DNA from: CAYGZQ01 sp964354375 [NCBI: uncultured Planctomycetota bacterium]
GTDB taxonomy: Bacteria > JAJVIF01 > JAPKYR01
Assembly (NCBI GenBank): GCA_964354375.1
Contig: CAYGZQ010000002.1
Span: forward strand, 41,464-105,463
Length of the DNA: 64,000 nucleotides
Direction of reading: 5' to 3'
Part shown: positions 35,856 to 43,679 of the stretch, one piece after another
Layout of the letters: every line of letters starts with the position of its first letter
Position numbering within the stretch: position 1 is the stretch's first letter
Made by a program: the position numbers and the translations under genes
Notes under the pieces: generated by a model
Seen by the model: only the letters and a program-made list of their open reading frames with translations
The model's database searches: none
What the model was told of the DNA's origin: nothing

Positions 35856-36716
35856 ATGGCCGATGCACGCGTGCTTCTGGGCAGACCCGTTGCCAGAAAC
35901 CTCAACGAGGCTACTCTCGAAAGAGCCAGGGAATTCGCTGCGAAGCGTAAGCGCCACCTTACGCTCGGCGTGCTTGCGTCCGCCGATCCCGCGGGGAAAA
36001 GCTACCTGAAGACAATACAGTCCACTGCCGAAGCGGTCGAGGTGAGAGTGCAGACGGTCGCGGTCAAAGCCGACTGGAAGGTAACCGAGGTCCACAGCGA
36101 GATCAGACGTCTGAACGACGATAGGACAATAGACGGGATTCTGGTGCAGGAACCGCTTCCGGAAGGGATGAGTCTCGAGAAGGTGGGGAGGGCCGTGGAT
36201 CCGGCCAAGGACGTAGACGGGATCACGCCGTATCAGTCGGGACTGCTCTTCAGGGGTGCGAGAACGGCATTGGTTCCACCGACCGCACGGGCTGTTCTCG
36301 AGATTCTGGATTTTTACCGATATGGGCTTGAGGGTCTGGAGGTAGTGGTTCTGGGCCGGAGCCTGGTGGTCGGCAAGCCCGTGGGAGTCCTGGCGCTGTC
36401 GCGCAATGCGACGGTGACGTGGTGCCATTCACGCACCAAGGCATTGCCCGCGATATGTAAGCGGGCCGAGGTGTTGATTGTCGCTGTCGGCAAGGCCCGG
36501 TTCGTGGATCACAGATATGTCCGACCGGGCGCTACCGTCATCGATGTCGGGATCAACGTGGATGAGAAGGGAAAGCTCGCGGGGGATGTCGACGCCGAGA
36601 GCATTTTATCGATGGCCACGGCCTACACGCCGGTCCCCGGCGGTATCGGACCCGTAACCACCGCCTGTCTCTTCGATAATCTTCTCAAAGCCGCGAGACT
36701 GCGGCAGACAGCCTGA
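35856..36716 (+). CDS. folD: FolD-family methylene-THF dehydrogenase, catalytic Lys replaced
   Basis: 286 residues; ATG at 35856 with GGAGGG ten bases upstream. FolD normally oxidises 5,10-methylene-THF and hydrolyses methenyl-THF to 10-formyl-THF. Conserved: LVQEPLP, DPAKDVDGITPYQSG, GRSLVVGKPV, TWCHSRT and TPVPGGIGPVTTACL. In the active-site YxxxK motif Tyr50 is kept but position 54, the catalytic Lys in E. coli by identical numbering, is Ile (sequence KSYLKTIQ). This predicts weak or lost cyclohydrolase activity, as in monofunctional dehydrogenases lacking that Lys. First gene of a folD-xseA-xseB-tlyA-nadK-recN block. Confidence 0.9.
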   Translation: MADARVLLGRPVARNLNEATLERAREFAAKRKRHLTLGVLASADPAGKSYLKTIQSTAEAVEVRVQTVAVKADWKVTEVHSEIRRLNDDRTIDGILVQEPLPEGMSLEKVGRAVDPAKDVDGITPYQSGLLFRGARTALVPPTARAVLEILDFYRYGLEGLEVVVLGRSLVVGKPVGVLALSRNATVTWCHSRTKALPAICKRAEVLIVAVGKARFVDHRYVRPGATVIDVGINVDEKGKLAGDVDAESILSMATAYTPVPGGIGPVTTACLFDNLLKAARLRQTA

Positions 36717-36799
36717 GCCTGACCCGTCTTCAATTGGCTGGTGCAGCACCCCTGACATGGTCGCTTGTGGAAAATGGCACCTTCTCAATGGTCCGAAAA

Positions 36800-36808
36800 T
36801 GTTAGTAT
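36800..36808 (+). promoter_or_regulatory. Extended -10 promoter before xseA
   Basis: TGtTAGTAT ends 12 bases before the xseA ATG, giving a very short leader without a clear Shine-Dalgarno. Confidence 0.4.
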
Positions 36809-36820
36809 TACCGCGGTGTC

Positions 36821-38095
36821 ATGCTGGATCCCGAGATCGACATAGAATCCGATCCGCTCGAGCTCTCCGGCGAGAGAATCTGGACTGTGAGCCAGGTCAC
36901 ATACCGCCTCAAGAGTCTGATCGAGAGCGATCCCGCGTTCGTCGGTATCTCAGTGCGCGGAGAGGTCACCAACCTGTCGGCATCGAAGGCCGGACACGTG
37001 TATTTCGGTCTGAAGGATGCTCAGAGTTATCTGAAGTGCGTGGCGTTCCGAGCCTCGGCAGCCAGGCTGAAGGTGCAGCCCGCCGAGGGAAGAGAAGTGG
37101 TGGCGACCGGACGGATAAATGTCTGGGCGGCCGGAGGCAGTTACCAGCTGATAGTCGATGAGCTGCAGGACGTGGGTCTCGGCGCGCTGTGGCTTCAATT
37201 CGAGGAGACGCGACGGCGGCTTGCGGAGGAAGGTCTGTTCGACGAAGACAAGAAGCGGCCGCTGCCCGAGTTTCCACGGTCGATCGGGATCGTTACGAGC
37301 CGTACCGGCGCAGCGATACGCGACATGATCAGGATTTTCCGAGAGCGGTCGCCATATATCTCCCTCATACTCTCGCCGTCGCTGGTGCAGGGGGAAAATG
37401 CTCCCCAGAGTCTTGTCGCGGCGCTCGATCTTCTCGAGATGTGGAACGATACGGAGCGCGCGTCGGGGCGAAGTGGCCTGGACCTCATCATTATCGGGCG
37501 CGGTGGGGGGAGTTTCGAGGACCTTGCCTGCTTCAATGATGAGACCCTGGTCCGAAGGGTCCGCGAGACAGAGGTGCCTGTGATAAGCGCGGTGGGGCAC
37601 GAGGTCGATTTCACAATCGTGGATTTCGCCGCCGATGTCCGGGCTGCCACACCTACCCAGGCGGCACAGATCGCGGCGCCCGCGGCTGGTGAGCTTCTGC
37701 TCGAAGTGATCGGGAGGCTGTCGGAGTTAAGGCAGGCTGGGGAAATGAAGGTCGAGACATACCGGACCGGACTCGAGAACGCTCTCTCCAGGCCCGTATA
37801 CAGGCGTCCGGTCGACCGCATCAACGGCCTCAGGCTGAATGTCGACGCTCTGGCCGGACGGTGCTCACGCGCGGCGTTGTCGGGACTGAAGGTCCTGAGG
37901 CATCAGTTTATTTCGGTGGAGAGCCGTCTCGAAACGCTCGACCCCTCCGCTATCCTGGCGCGGGGATACTCGCTTGCCTTTCAGCGAGAGACCGGAAAGC
38001 TCATTTCGCGCACTGCGCAAGTGAGCCCAAGCGACAAGGTCGATCTTCGCGTGTCGGACGGGATTATAAAGTTGAAGGTGGATGAGGAGAGATAG
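36821..38095 (+). CDS. xseA: Exodeoxyribonuclease VII large subunit
   Basis: 424 residues. An N-terminal OB fold (WTVSQVTYRLKSLIESDPAFVGISVRGEVTNLS, about 18-120) precedes the catalytic domain with GIVTSRTGAAIRDMI, IIGRGGGSFEDLACFND and AVGHEVDFTIVDFAADVRAATPTQAA, all family signatures. A coiled-coil C-terminal part contacts XseB. ExoVII degrades single-stranded DNA from both ends. The xseB gene follows after five bases. Confidence 0.97.
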   Translation: MLDPEIDIESDPLELSGERIWTVSQVTYRLKSLIESDPAFVGISVRGEVTNLSASKAGHVYFGLKDAQSYLKCVAFRASAARLKVQPAEGREVVATGRINVWAAGGSYQLIVDELQDVGLGALWLQFEETRRRLAEEGLFDEDKKRPLPEFPRSIGIVTSRTGAAIRDMIRIFRERSPYISLILSPSLVQGENAPQSLVAALDLLEMWNDTERASGRSGLDLIIIGRGGGSFEDLACFNDETLVRRVRETEVPVISAVGHEVDFTIVDFAADVRAATPTQAAQIAAPAAGELLLEVIGRLSELRQAGEMKVETYRTGLENALSRPVYRRPVDRINGLRLNVDALAGRCSRAALSGLKVLRHQFISVESRLETLDPSAILARGYSLAFQRETGKLISRTAQVSPSDKVDLRVSDGIIKLKVDEER

Positions 38096-38100
38096 AGGCC

Positions 38101-38370
38101 ATGAAGAAAAAGAAGAACACCGCTGAGATTCCCGAGGATATCGGAAAGATGTCCTTTGAAGAGGCTTTTTCGGCATTGAAAGCCGCCACAGACCGCCTCG
38201 AAGCGGAGGAGGTGGACCTGGAATCGACGCTGGTGGAGTACGCGAGGGCTTCCGCGCTTGCGCTTCACTGCGCGAACCTGCTTGACGATGCGGAGAAGCG
38301 GATACGGGTTCTTATTGAGTCCGAGGGGGTTATCGAGCTGACCGATCTTGACACTGAAGAGGTCGAATAG
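38101..38370 (+). CDS. xseB: Exodeoxyribonuclease VII small subunit
   Basis: 89 residues. MSFEEAFSALKAATDRLEAEEVDLESTLVEYARASALALHCANLLDDAEKRI is the XseB helical hairpin, slightly modified in the usual G-L-x-L-E-E-S positions. An acidic tail follows. It starts five bases after xseA, so the subunits are co-translated. Confidence 0.93.
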   Translation: MKKKKNTAEIPEDIGKMSFEEAFSALKAATDRLEAEEVDLESTLVEYARASALALHCANLLDDAEKRIRVLIESEGVIELTDLDTEEVE

Positions 38371-38378
38371 GTCCAAAA

Positions 38379-38885
38379 ATGACTGATTTCTTCTCAGCGC
38401 TTTTTCATAATCAGCCGCTTGTCTCGGCGGTCATAGGATGGGCCCTTGCAGCGCTCATCAAGTTTCTTCTTGTCGCGATCCCTTCCCGGCGGTTCGACTG
38501 GGAGAGGCTTCTGGGCCCCGGCGGAATGCCGTCCACGCACACTACGCCTGTGGTCGCGTGCACGACCAGCATAGGGCTGGTGGCGGGTTTCAACAGCCCG
38601 GTTTTCGCGCTGGCGACGGTCATCACGTTTGTCGTGGCCTACGATGCCGCAGGAATCCGTCGCCATGCCGGCGAGCAGGCCAGGGCGATAACCAGTCTTA
38701 TCAGAGATCTCACCAAGTTAGGTCCCTACAAGGACCAGACCATCGCCGACTTCTTCAAACGCTGGAACATCAAGGAACTTGAGACACTTCTCGGGCACAA
38801 CCCCATAGAGGTCTTCATGGGTGTCATTCTCGGCATCGCGTCCGCGGTGGTGATTCACTACGAGTTCGGGCACCTGTTCCATTGA
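38379..38885 (+). CDS. Divergent PAP2-family (DUF212) membrane protein
   Basis: 168 residues with four hydrophobic segments. The conserved GGMPSTHTTPVVACTTSIGL and AYDAAGIRRHAGEQA are the hallmark of the DUF212/divergent PAP2 family, whose His and Arg residues suggest membrane phosphatase chemistry. It starts eight bases after xseB and occupies the place that isoprenoid genes (ispA, dxs) take in the corresponding Bacillus-type block, so a polyprenyl-phosphate substrate is conceivable but not shown. Confidence 0.85.
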   Translation: MTDFFSALFHNQPLVSAVIGWALAALIKFLLVAIPSRRFDWERLLGPGGMPSTHTTPVVACTTSIGLVAGFNSPVFALATVITFVVAYDAAGIRRHAGEQARAITSLIRDLTKLGPYKDQTIADFFKRWNIKELETLLGHNPIEVFMGVILGIASAVVIHYEFGHLFH

Positions 38886-38896
38886 TGCTGCCGCAA

Positions 38897-38975
38897 TTTC
38901 GGTAGCAGCTACTTTTCGAAGACGAAAAGGTAGCAGCTACCGAAATCAGTCTTCGAAAAGCAGCTGCTACCGAAA
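38897..38975. repeat. GGTAGCAGCTAC palindromic repeat
   Basis: TTCGGTAGCAGCTAC, CTTTTCGAAGACGAAAAG and GTAGCAGCTACCGAA form nested inverted repeats, followed by a third partial arm (GCAGCTGCTACCGAAAT). A second copy of the core lies at 43521-43567. Confidence 0.75.
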
Positions 38976-38984
38976 TCCGCCTTG

Positions 38985-39821
38985 GTGTCATCGAAAAAAA
39001 TCCGACTCGACCAGCTTCTCGTTGAACGTTGCCTGTTCCCGTCGCGGTCGCGCGCCCAGGCGGCGATAATGGCCGGAAGCGTTATCGTAGACGGACGTCG
39101 CGGGTCGAAAGCGGGCGACCGCGTGTCCCCCGACGTTGTAATCGAGCTATTGGAGCCGGACTACCCGTACGTCTCGCGCGGCGGAGTGAAACTCGAAGGC
39201 GCCCTCGACCTTTTCAAGATTGACCCCGCCGGATGGAACGCGCTCGACATCGGGGCATCCACCGGCGGCTTCACGGATTGCCTTCTGAAGCGGGGAGCGT
39301 CGCATGTCACGGCCCTGGACGTCGGGAATGGACTCATCGCGTGGTCGCTCAGAACCAACCCGTCGGTGACCGTAATAGAGAATTCCAATGCCCGGAATCT
39401 CACGCCCGATCGGGTCCCCGGACCGTTCGACGGCACCGTCATCGATGTGAGTTTCATCTCGCTGAAACTGATCCTTCCGAACCTTCCCCTTCGCCTCAAG
39501 CCCTGCGGCGTCATTCTCGCCCTGATCAAACCCCAGTTCGAAGCGGGAAAGGGAAAAGCCCCGGGGGGAGTCGTTCGCGATCCCGAGGTATTGCGCGAAG
39601 TGCTGCAGTCGTTCGTATCGCCCGAGGTCTTCGATTTGCCGGATCGACTCTTGACGCCGGGATTGGTAGGTTTTGTTGAGAGCCCGATAACCGGGAGGGA
39701 AGGGAACAGGGAATTTTTCGGCTTCTGGAAAATGGGACAGGAGCAGCCGGATACTGCCGACATCGAACGCTTGATCGAATCACTGATTTCGCAAGTCGAA
39801 AATGACGGGAATTCTTCATGA
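38985..39821 (+). CDS. tlyA: TlyA-family rRNA 2'-O-methyltransferase (hemolysin A family)
   Basis: About 278 residues; start GTG 38985 or TTG 38982. An N-terminal S4 RNA-binding domain (RLDQLLVERCLFPSRSRAQAAIMAGSVIVDG, residues 5-60) is followed by an FtsJ-like methyltransferase with SAM motif ALDIGASTGGFTDCLLKRGA, DVGNGLIAW, a catalytic-type DVSFISL and LIKPQFEAGK. Characterised TlyA proteins methylate C1920 of 23S rRNA and, in the longer type, C1409 of 16S helix 44; the length fits the longer type. Lies between DUF212 and nadK. Confidence 0.92.
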   Translation: MSSKKIRLDQLLVERCLFPSRSRAQAAIMAGSVIVDGRRGSKAGDRVSPDVVIELLEPDYPYVSRGGVKLEGALDLFKIDPAGWNALDIGASTGGFTDCLLKRGASHVTALDVGNGLIAWSLRTNPSVTVIENSNARNLTPDRVPGPFDGTVIDVSFISLKLILPNLPLRLKPCGVILALIKPQFEAGKGKAPGGVVRDPEVLREVLQSFVSPEVFDLPDRLLTPGLVGFVESPITGREGNREFFGFWKMGQEQPDTADIERLIESLISQVENDGNSS

Positions 39822-39825
39822 GGTG

Positions 39826-39945
39826 AGACACCCATCCGCGCCCGCCGGAGCGGGCACGTATGGGCGCCACCAGTATCGTGAACTCTCTGTGGCGCCCGTA
39901 CGTCCGCCACGAGCTTGTCGAGGGGCCGACGGACGGGTGTTTCCC
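39826..39945. repeat. Nested inverted repeats between tlyA and nadK
   Basis: The inner arms 39856-39870 and 39889-39903 (GGGCGCCAC / GTGGCGCCC) match with one mismatch. The outer arms ACACCCATCCG (about 39828-39838) and CGGACGGGTGT (about 39930-39940) also match with one mismatch. Another dispersed palindromic element. Confidence 0.65.
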
Positions 39946-39968
39946 TTATAGCTACCGTCACCCAAAAA

Positions 39969-39977
39969 TGCTAAATT
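39969..39977 (+). promoter_or_regulatory. Extended -10 promoter before nadK
   Basis: TGcTAAATT ends 13 bases before the nadK ATG, implying a very short leader. Confidence 0.4.
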
Positions 39978-39990
39978 CATTTCCTTGCAG

Positions 39991-40911
39991 ATGAACGGAA
40001 ATCGATGCATTCCAGTGAGACGGTTGGGTCTGAAGATGCATCCGCTGCACGAGCCTGCCGAGGAGGCTCTCGAGCGTTTGAGGAAAGCTGCGTCGGACCG
40101 CCGGATCGATATTGTATACCTGGATGAGGACCCGCAAGGGATCATTAATCCCCCGTGCCAGGCGGTTGCATCCATCGGAGGCGACGGGACGCTCCTGTCC
40201 GCCGTCCGATGCGCGTACCCGTCCGACATCCCGGTCTGGGGCATCAATGTCGGCGGCCTCGGCTACCTCACCACGTCCGGGACCGACGAGATCGAGCGCG
40301 GCGTCGAGCGCATCTCCAAAGGCGAGTATCAGGTTGAAAAGCGCACGATGATCGAAGCGGCGATCACGGGCACATCCGGACGTGAGACGCGCCTTGTCGC
40401 GCTCAACGACATCGTGGTCCATCGCATGGTGCCGGGCGGAGGGCTTATGGTGCTGGATGCGGAGCTTGACGGCAGGTTCCTTGCCACCTACGAAAGCGAC
40501 GGGTTGATCGTATCAACGCCCACGGGCTCGACCGGGTACAACATCTCCGCAGGGGGATCCGTTCTCTCGCCCACGGTGCCCGCGTTCATTATCACGCCGA
40601 TTTGCGCGCATTCCTTCAGTGCGAGAAGCCTGGTGATCGACGATTCGAGCGTCCTCGTGGTCAGGCCCAGGCTCAAGATGGCGGGCGAGATCGCGTTTGC
40701 GACCGCGGACGGCCAGGACGTGGCCGAGCTTGTGGATTGTCCGCTGAGGAGCGGGCAGGGCGGCGCAGACAGTTGCCAGGTTGTCATTCGTCGCGCGGAG
40801 CGCTCGGCGGGACTTGTGCGATTCGACGAGGTGTTTTTCTCGGACGTTCTGAGGGACAAGCTCGGCTGGGCGGAAGGCGCGTCGGGCAACAGGAAAAAGT
40901 CCTCCGACTAG
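39991..40911 (+). CDS. nadK: NAD kinase
   Basis: 306 residues from the ATG at 39991 (TTG at 39985 also in frame). It phosphorylates NAD+ to NADP+ with ATP or polyphosphate. The signature ASIGGDGTLLSAV lies near residues 59-71, then VWGINVGGLGYLT, the NDIVVHR motif (normally NEvvihR), and SDGLIVSTPTGSTGYNISAGGSVLSP. It sits between tlyA and recN, the usual position of nadK in many bacteria. Confidence 0.95.
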   Translation: MNGNRCIPVRRLGLKMHPLHEPAEEALERLRKAASDRRIDIVYLDEDPQGIINPPCQAVASIGGDGTLLSAVRCAYPSDIPVWGINVGGLGYLTTSGTDEIERGVERISKGEYQVEKRTMIEAAITGTSGRETRLVALNDIVVHRMVPGGGLMVLDAELDGRFLATYESDGLIVSTPTGSTGYNISAGGSVLSPTVPAFIITPICAHSFSARSLVIDDSSVLVVRPRLKMAGEIAFATADGQDVAELVDCPLRSGQGGADSCQVVIRRAERSAGLVRFDEVFFSDVLRDKLGWAEGASGNRKKSSD

Positions 40912-40926
40912 GAGAAGGGTCGAAAC

Positions 40927-42633
40927 TTGCTGAAGGAGCTTTGCATACGGGATTTCAAGCTCCTGAGAGACGTGGATCTCAGATTCACGTCCGGCCTGAC
41001 CGTTCTCACGGGCGAGACGGGCGCAGGGAAAACGCAATGCCTCGAAGCTCTGACGGCCGCTTTGGGAGCGAGGTCGGGCGACGACACGATCTCGAAGGAC
41101 TCCGACAAGGCTGTCGTTACCGCGATCTTCGATCTTGGCGACCGGGCCGATGTCGCACTCACTCTGAAAAGGGGCGGCTGGCTCGACAACGACGAAACGG
41201 AGGTCGTGCTGGAGCGGACCATCGAGCGCGGCGGCCCGAGCAGGGGGCGTCTCAACGGCCGTCGAGTCCCCATCGGCACGCTGCAGGAAGTCTCCGACCG
41301 CCTCGTCGACCTCCTGGGTCAGAACGCGCGCGCCGACCTCCTCACTCGTCCGGCGCTCGAAATTCTCGACTCTCTCGGCGATGAATCCCACCAGAGCCAC
41401 GTAGCCGCGGTCAGGAAAAATCACGCCGCATGGCAGGAGGCAAAAATCGCATATGAGCGGGAGGAGGCCGAGATCGAGCGGGCGAAGGAGCGTCGGGAGC
41501 TTGTCGAGTTCCAGTATTCAGAGCTTGAGAAAGCGGGCCTGAGAAAGGGCGAGGAGAAGGAGCTCACAAGAGAAGCCGAGCTTCTTGAGAGTGCGCGGGA
41601 GCGGATCGAGGAAGCTCTGAAGGCGGCATCGACACTGTCGGGCGAGACCGAAGGGGTTTCCAGCTCGAGGGATCTTCTTCAGGAAGCGCTCGACTCGATG
41701 GAGCACCTTGCGTCCGTGGACGCGGGTTTGAAGGGCGAGGCCTTGAGACTTCGCGAGATGGTGTTTCTCGCCGAGGAGCTTGCGGACACTCTCAGGCGCT
41801 ACGCGGAGGGGATAATAGACGATCCTGAGCGACGGTCGTGGGTCGAGGAAAGGCTCGGCGTGCTGCATCGTCTCGCCCGAAAGTACAAAATCGACGAGGC
41901 CGGACTGATCGAGCTTCGCGACAAGCTTGGGGAGGAACTCGAGAGGGTCACGAGCGCGTCCGACAGGCTCGGCAAGCTCGCGAAGGTGCGAGACGAAGCC
42001 CGAGACGAATATCTCAAGCAGGCCCGGACTCTGTCGAAGTTGAGAGAACGGCTCGGGAAGCGGATCTCCAAAGAGGTCAAAATACATCTCGCCGACCTCG
42101 ATCTGCCCAAGGCAACGTTCATTGCTGATTTGAAATCGGACCCGGACGATGAGAGCTCTTACAGGGCCGACGGAATCGACCGGGCCGAGCTTTTGATCGC
42201 GACCAATCCGGCGCAGGAACCCGGTCCGCTCAAAAAGGTCGCCTCGGGCGGCGAGCTTTCCCGCCTTCTGATCGCACTCAAAACTGTGCTGGCGAAGCGC
42301 GACAGGGTGCCGGTTTTGGTGTTCGACGAAGCTGAGGCCGGGATCGGGGGCGAGACCGCATTCAAGGTGGGAGAGAAACTCCTCGAGCTGAGCAAGAGCC
42401 ATCAACTGATACTCGTCAGCCATCTGCCGCAGATCGCGAGCCAGGGGGACGATCACTGGGTGATAGAGAAGGCGACGGTGAAATCCGACACGCGCGCTCT
42501 GGCAAGGAATGTCGCGGGCGAGGAGCGGGTGAAGGAAATCCAGCGTATGCTCGGCGCGCGCGGCGACCTCAAGGCGCTCGAAAAGCTCGCGCGCAGCTTC
42601 ATCAAGGGCACAAAACCCTCGACCTCACCCTGA
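40927..42633 (+). CDS. recN: DNA repair protein RecN
   Basis: 568 residues from a TTG at 40927, preceded by AGGAG. An SMC-like ATPase acting at double-strand breaks. The N-terminal LKELCIRDFKLL and Walker A GETGAGKTQ (about 33-41) precede a long coiled coil (about 155-345). The C-terminal signature SGGELSRLLIALK, the Walker B VLVFDEAEAGIGGETA and the SHLPQIAS H-loop follow. The family usually has FDEvDaGIGG; here EAEAGIGG. The stop lies within a short CCTCACCCTGA motif related to the repeats elsewhere. Confidence 0.94.
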   Translation: MLKELCIRDFKLLRDVDLRFTSGLTVLTGETGAGKTQCLEALTAALGARSGDDTISKDSDKAVVTAIFDLGDRADVALTLKRGGWLDNDETEVVLERTIERGGPSRGRLNGRRVPIGTLQEVSDRLVDLLGQNARADLLTRPALEILDSLGDESHQSHVAAVRKNHAAWQEAKIAYEREEAEIERAKERRELVEFQYSELEKAGLRKGEEKELTREAELLESARERIEEALKAASTLSGETEGVSSSRDLLQEALDSMEHLASVDAGLKGEALRLREMVFLAEELADTLRRYAEGIIDDPERRSWVEERLGVLHRLARKYKIDEAGLIELRDKLGEELERVTSASDRLGKLAKVRDEARDEYLKQARTLSKLRERLGKRISKEVKIHLADLDLPKATFIADLKSDPDDESSYRADGIDRAELLIATNPAQEPGPLKKVASGGELSRLLIALKTVLAKRDRVPVLVFDEAEAGIGGETAFKVGEKLLELSKSHQLILVSHLPQIASQGDDHWVIEKATVKSDTRALARNVAGEERVKEIQRMLGARGDLKALEKLARSFIKGTKPSTSP

Positions 42634-42651
42634 AGACGCGCGCTGCGCGCC

Positions 42652-42694
42652 GGGTGGCGCCCACAGCCGGAGCGTCAGCGTAGGCTGTGGGTGA
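42652..42694. repeat. REP palindrome, left copy
   Basis: A 43-base unit containing the stem CCCACAGCC...GGCTGTGGG, followed by GTGA. It is the perfect inverse of 43297-43339, and the two flank the REP-associated transposase. Confidence 0.9.
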
Positions 42695-42701
42695 GCCCAG
42701 A

Positions 42702-43268
42702 TCACAGTCCTTTCAGTATCTCCAAATCCAACGGGATTTCCCCCTTCTCACCAACCAGCCATCCACGCGCGCTTCCCCATTTCCATTCTGTCGCTGTCAT
42801 CACCAAACCCTTCTTCACCGGATTATCGTGTATATATTGCACTTCAGCAAGAATGGCATCCTGTGTCCTCAGGTTTCTGTCATAGCCCCCTCCATCCTGC
42901 CAGAATCTGTATCTCGGTCTTGCTAAGCCCGTCTCGATACGCGCCAACAGCTTCGGACTTCTCTCTCTGATGACTGGAATCGCCTTGTTAGCCGACGATT
43001 GCTTGATTGACCTGAGTATGTCAGAGATTGAATACTCCTCCCGCCTCGGGAATATCAACAGGTGAACATGATCCGGCATGAACAGCCATGCCACAATTGC
43101 GAAATCATGCAGACGCCCCGCTCGTATTATAGCCTGCGCCACAATCTGCTTTGTGAAGGCATATTTCAAAAGGGGAAGATTCCTGAAGCACGAAAAATTG
43201 AGCGCGTGCGCGTGGCCTGGGACATTGAAATGCTGATACTTCCTGCCAAGCTCATTCGAAGGTCTCAT
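42702..43268 (-). CDS. REP-associated tyrosine transposase (RAYT, Y1_Tnp family)
   Basis: About 188 residues. The HUH motif MPDHVHLLIF and the C-terminal EVQYIHDNPVKKGLV are characteristic of RAYTs, which process REP hairpins as single strands. I start at the ATG at 43268 because a TATAAT box (43281-43276 on the minus strand) ends seven bases before it; an earlier in-frame start at 43304 would lie in the REP repeat. Perfect inverted 43-bp REP copies lie 7 bases beyond its stop and 28 bases before its start. It is a domesticated single-copy form, not an insertion sequence with both tnpA and tnpB. Confidence 0.9.
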   Translation of the reverse strand: MRPSNELGRKYQHFNVPGHAHALNFSCFRNLPLLKYAFTKQIVAQAIIRAGRLHDFAIVAWLFMPDHVHLLIFPRREEYSISDILRSIKQSSANKAIPVIRERSPKLLARIETGLARPRYRFWQDGGGYDRNLRTQDAILAEVQYIHDNPVKKGLVMTATEWKWGSARGWLVGEKGEIPLDLEILKGL

Positions 43269-43296
43269 AGGTAGTATTATATATCTTCTATTGAGG

Positions 43297-43339
43297 TCAC
43301 CCACAGCCTACGCTGACGCTCCGGCTGTGGGCGCCACCC
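43297..43339. repeat. REP palindrome, right copy
   Basis: The exact inverted partner of 42652-42694, just upstream of the RAYT promoter on the minus strand. Confidence 0.9.
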
Positions 43340-43437
43340 CGAGAATAAGTCATCGATGTCCGGGTGCCCGTCACAAGCGTAGCTTGTGGCTGTTTTGTCC
43401 TATGTAAAGAGTCCCGACAGTCGCAGCCTCCGCTAAC

Positions 43438-43567
43438 GGGGTTGTTGAAAAAGTCGAATTTGTAAAGGCACGGCATGCCGTGCCCTTTCTGATGCCGAAT
43501 GAATGGCAGGCTGGTAGCTGCCGGTAGCAGCTACTTTTTCGAAGACGAAAAAGATAGCAGCTACCGG
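43438..43567. repeat. Composite of three dispersed repeats
   Basis: The gap 43340-43679 has no gene. It holds GGGGTTGTTGAAAAAGTCG (43438-43456, the same end sequence as the elements at 8439 and 17128), a GGCACGGCATGCCGTGCC palindrome (43467-43484, also at 54441-54460), and a GGTAGCAGCTAC hairpin (43521-43567, also at 38897). It looks like a landing site for several repeat families. Confidence 0.7.
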
Positions 43568-43679
43568 CGCCACCCGGAAAGCACCCGCGCTTGTATGATT
43601 TCCCCGGCTGGAGTATGTTAAAGGATTACACGCGGGCAGGGACAATACTGCATGAGCTTTGCGCAGAAGGAACCGTAAG

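Noticed and set aside
42702-43268. IS200/IS605 insertion sequence
   Set aside because: The protein has the RAYT-type C-terminus, no tnpB neighbour, and the flanks are REP palindromes in inverted orientation instead of IS200 subterminal hairpins.
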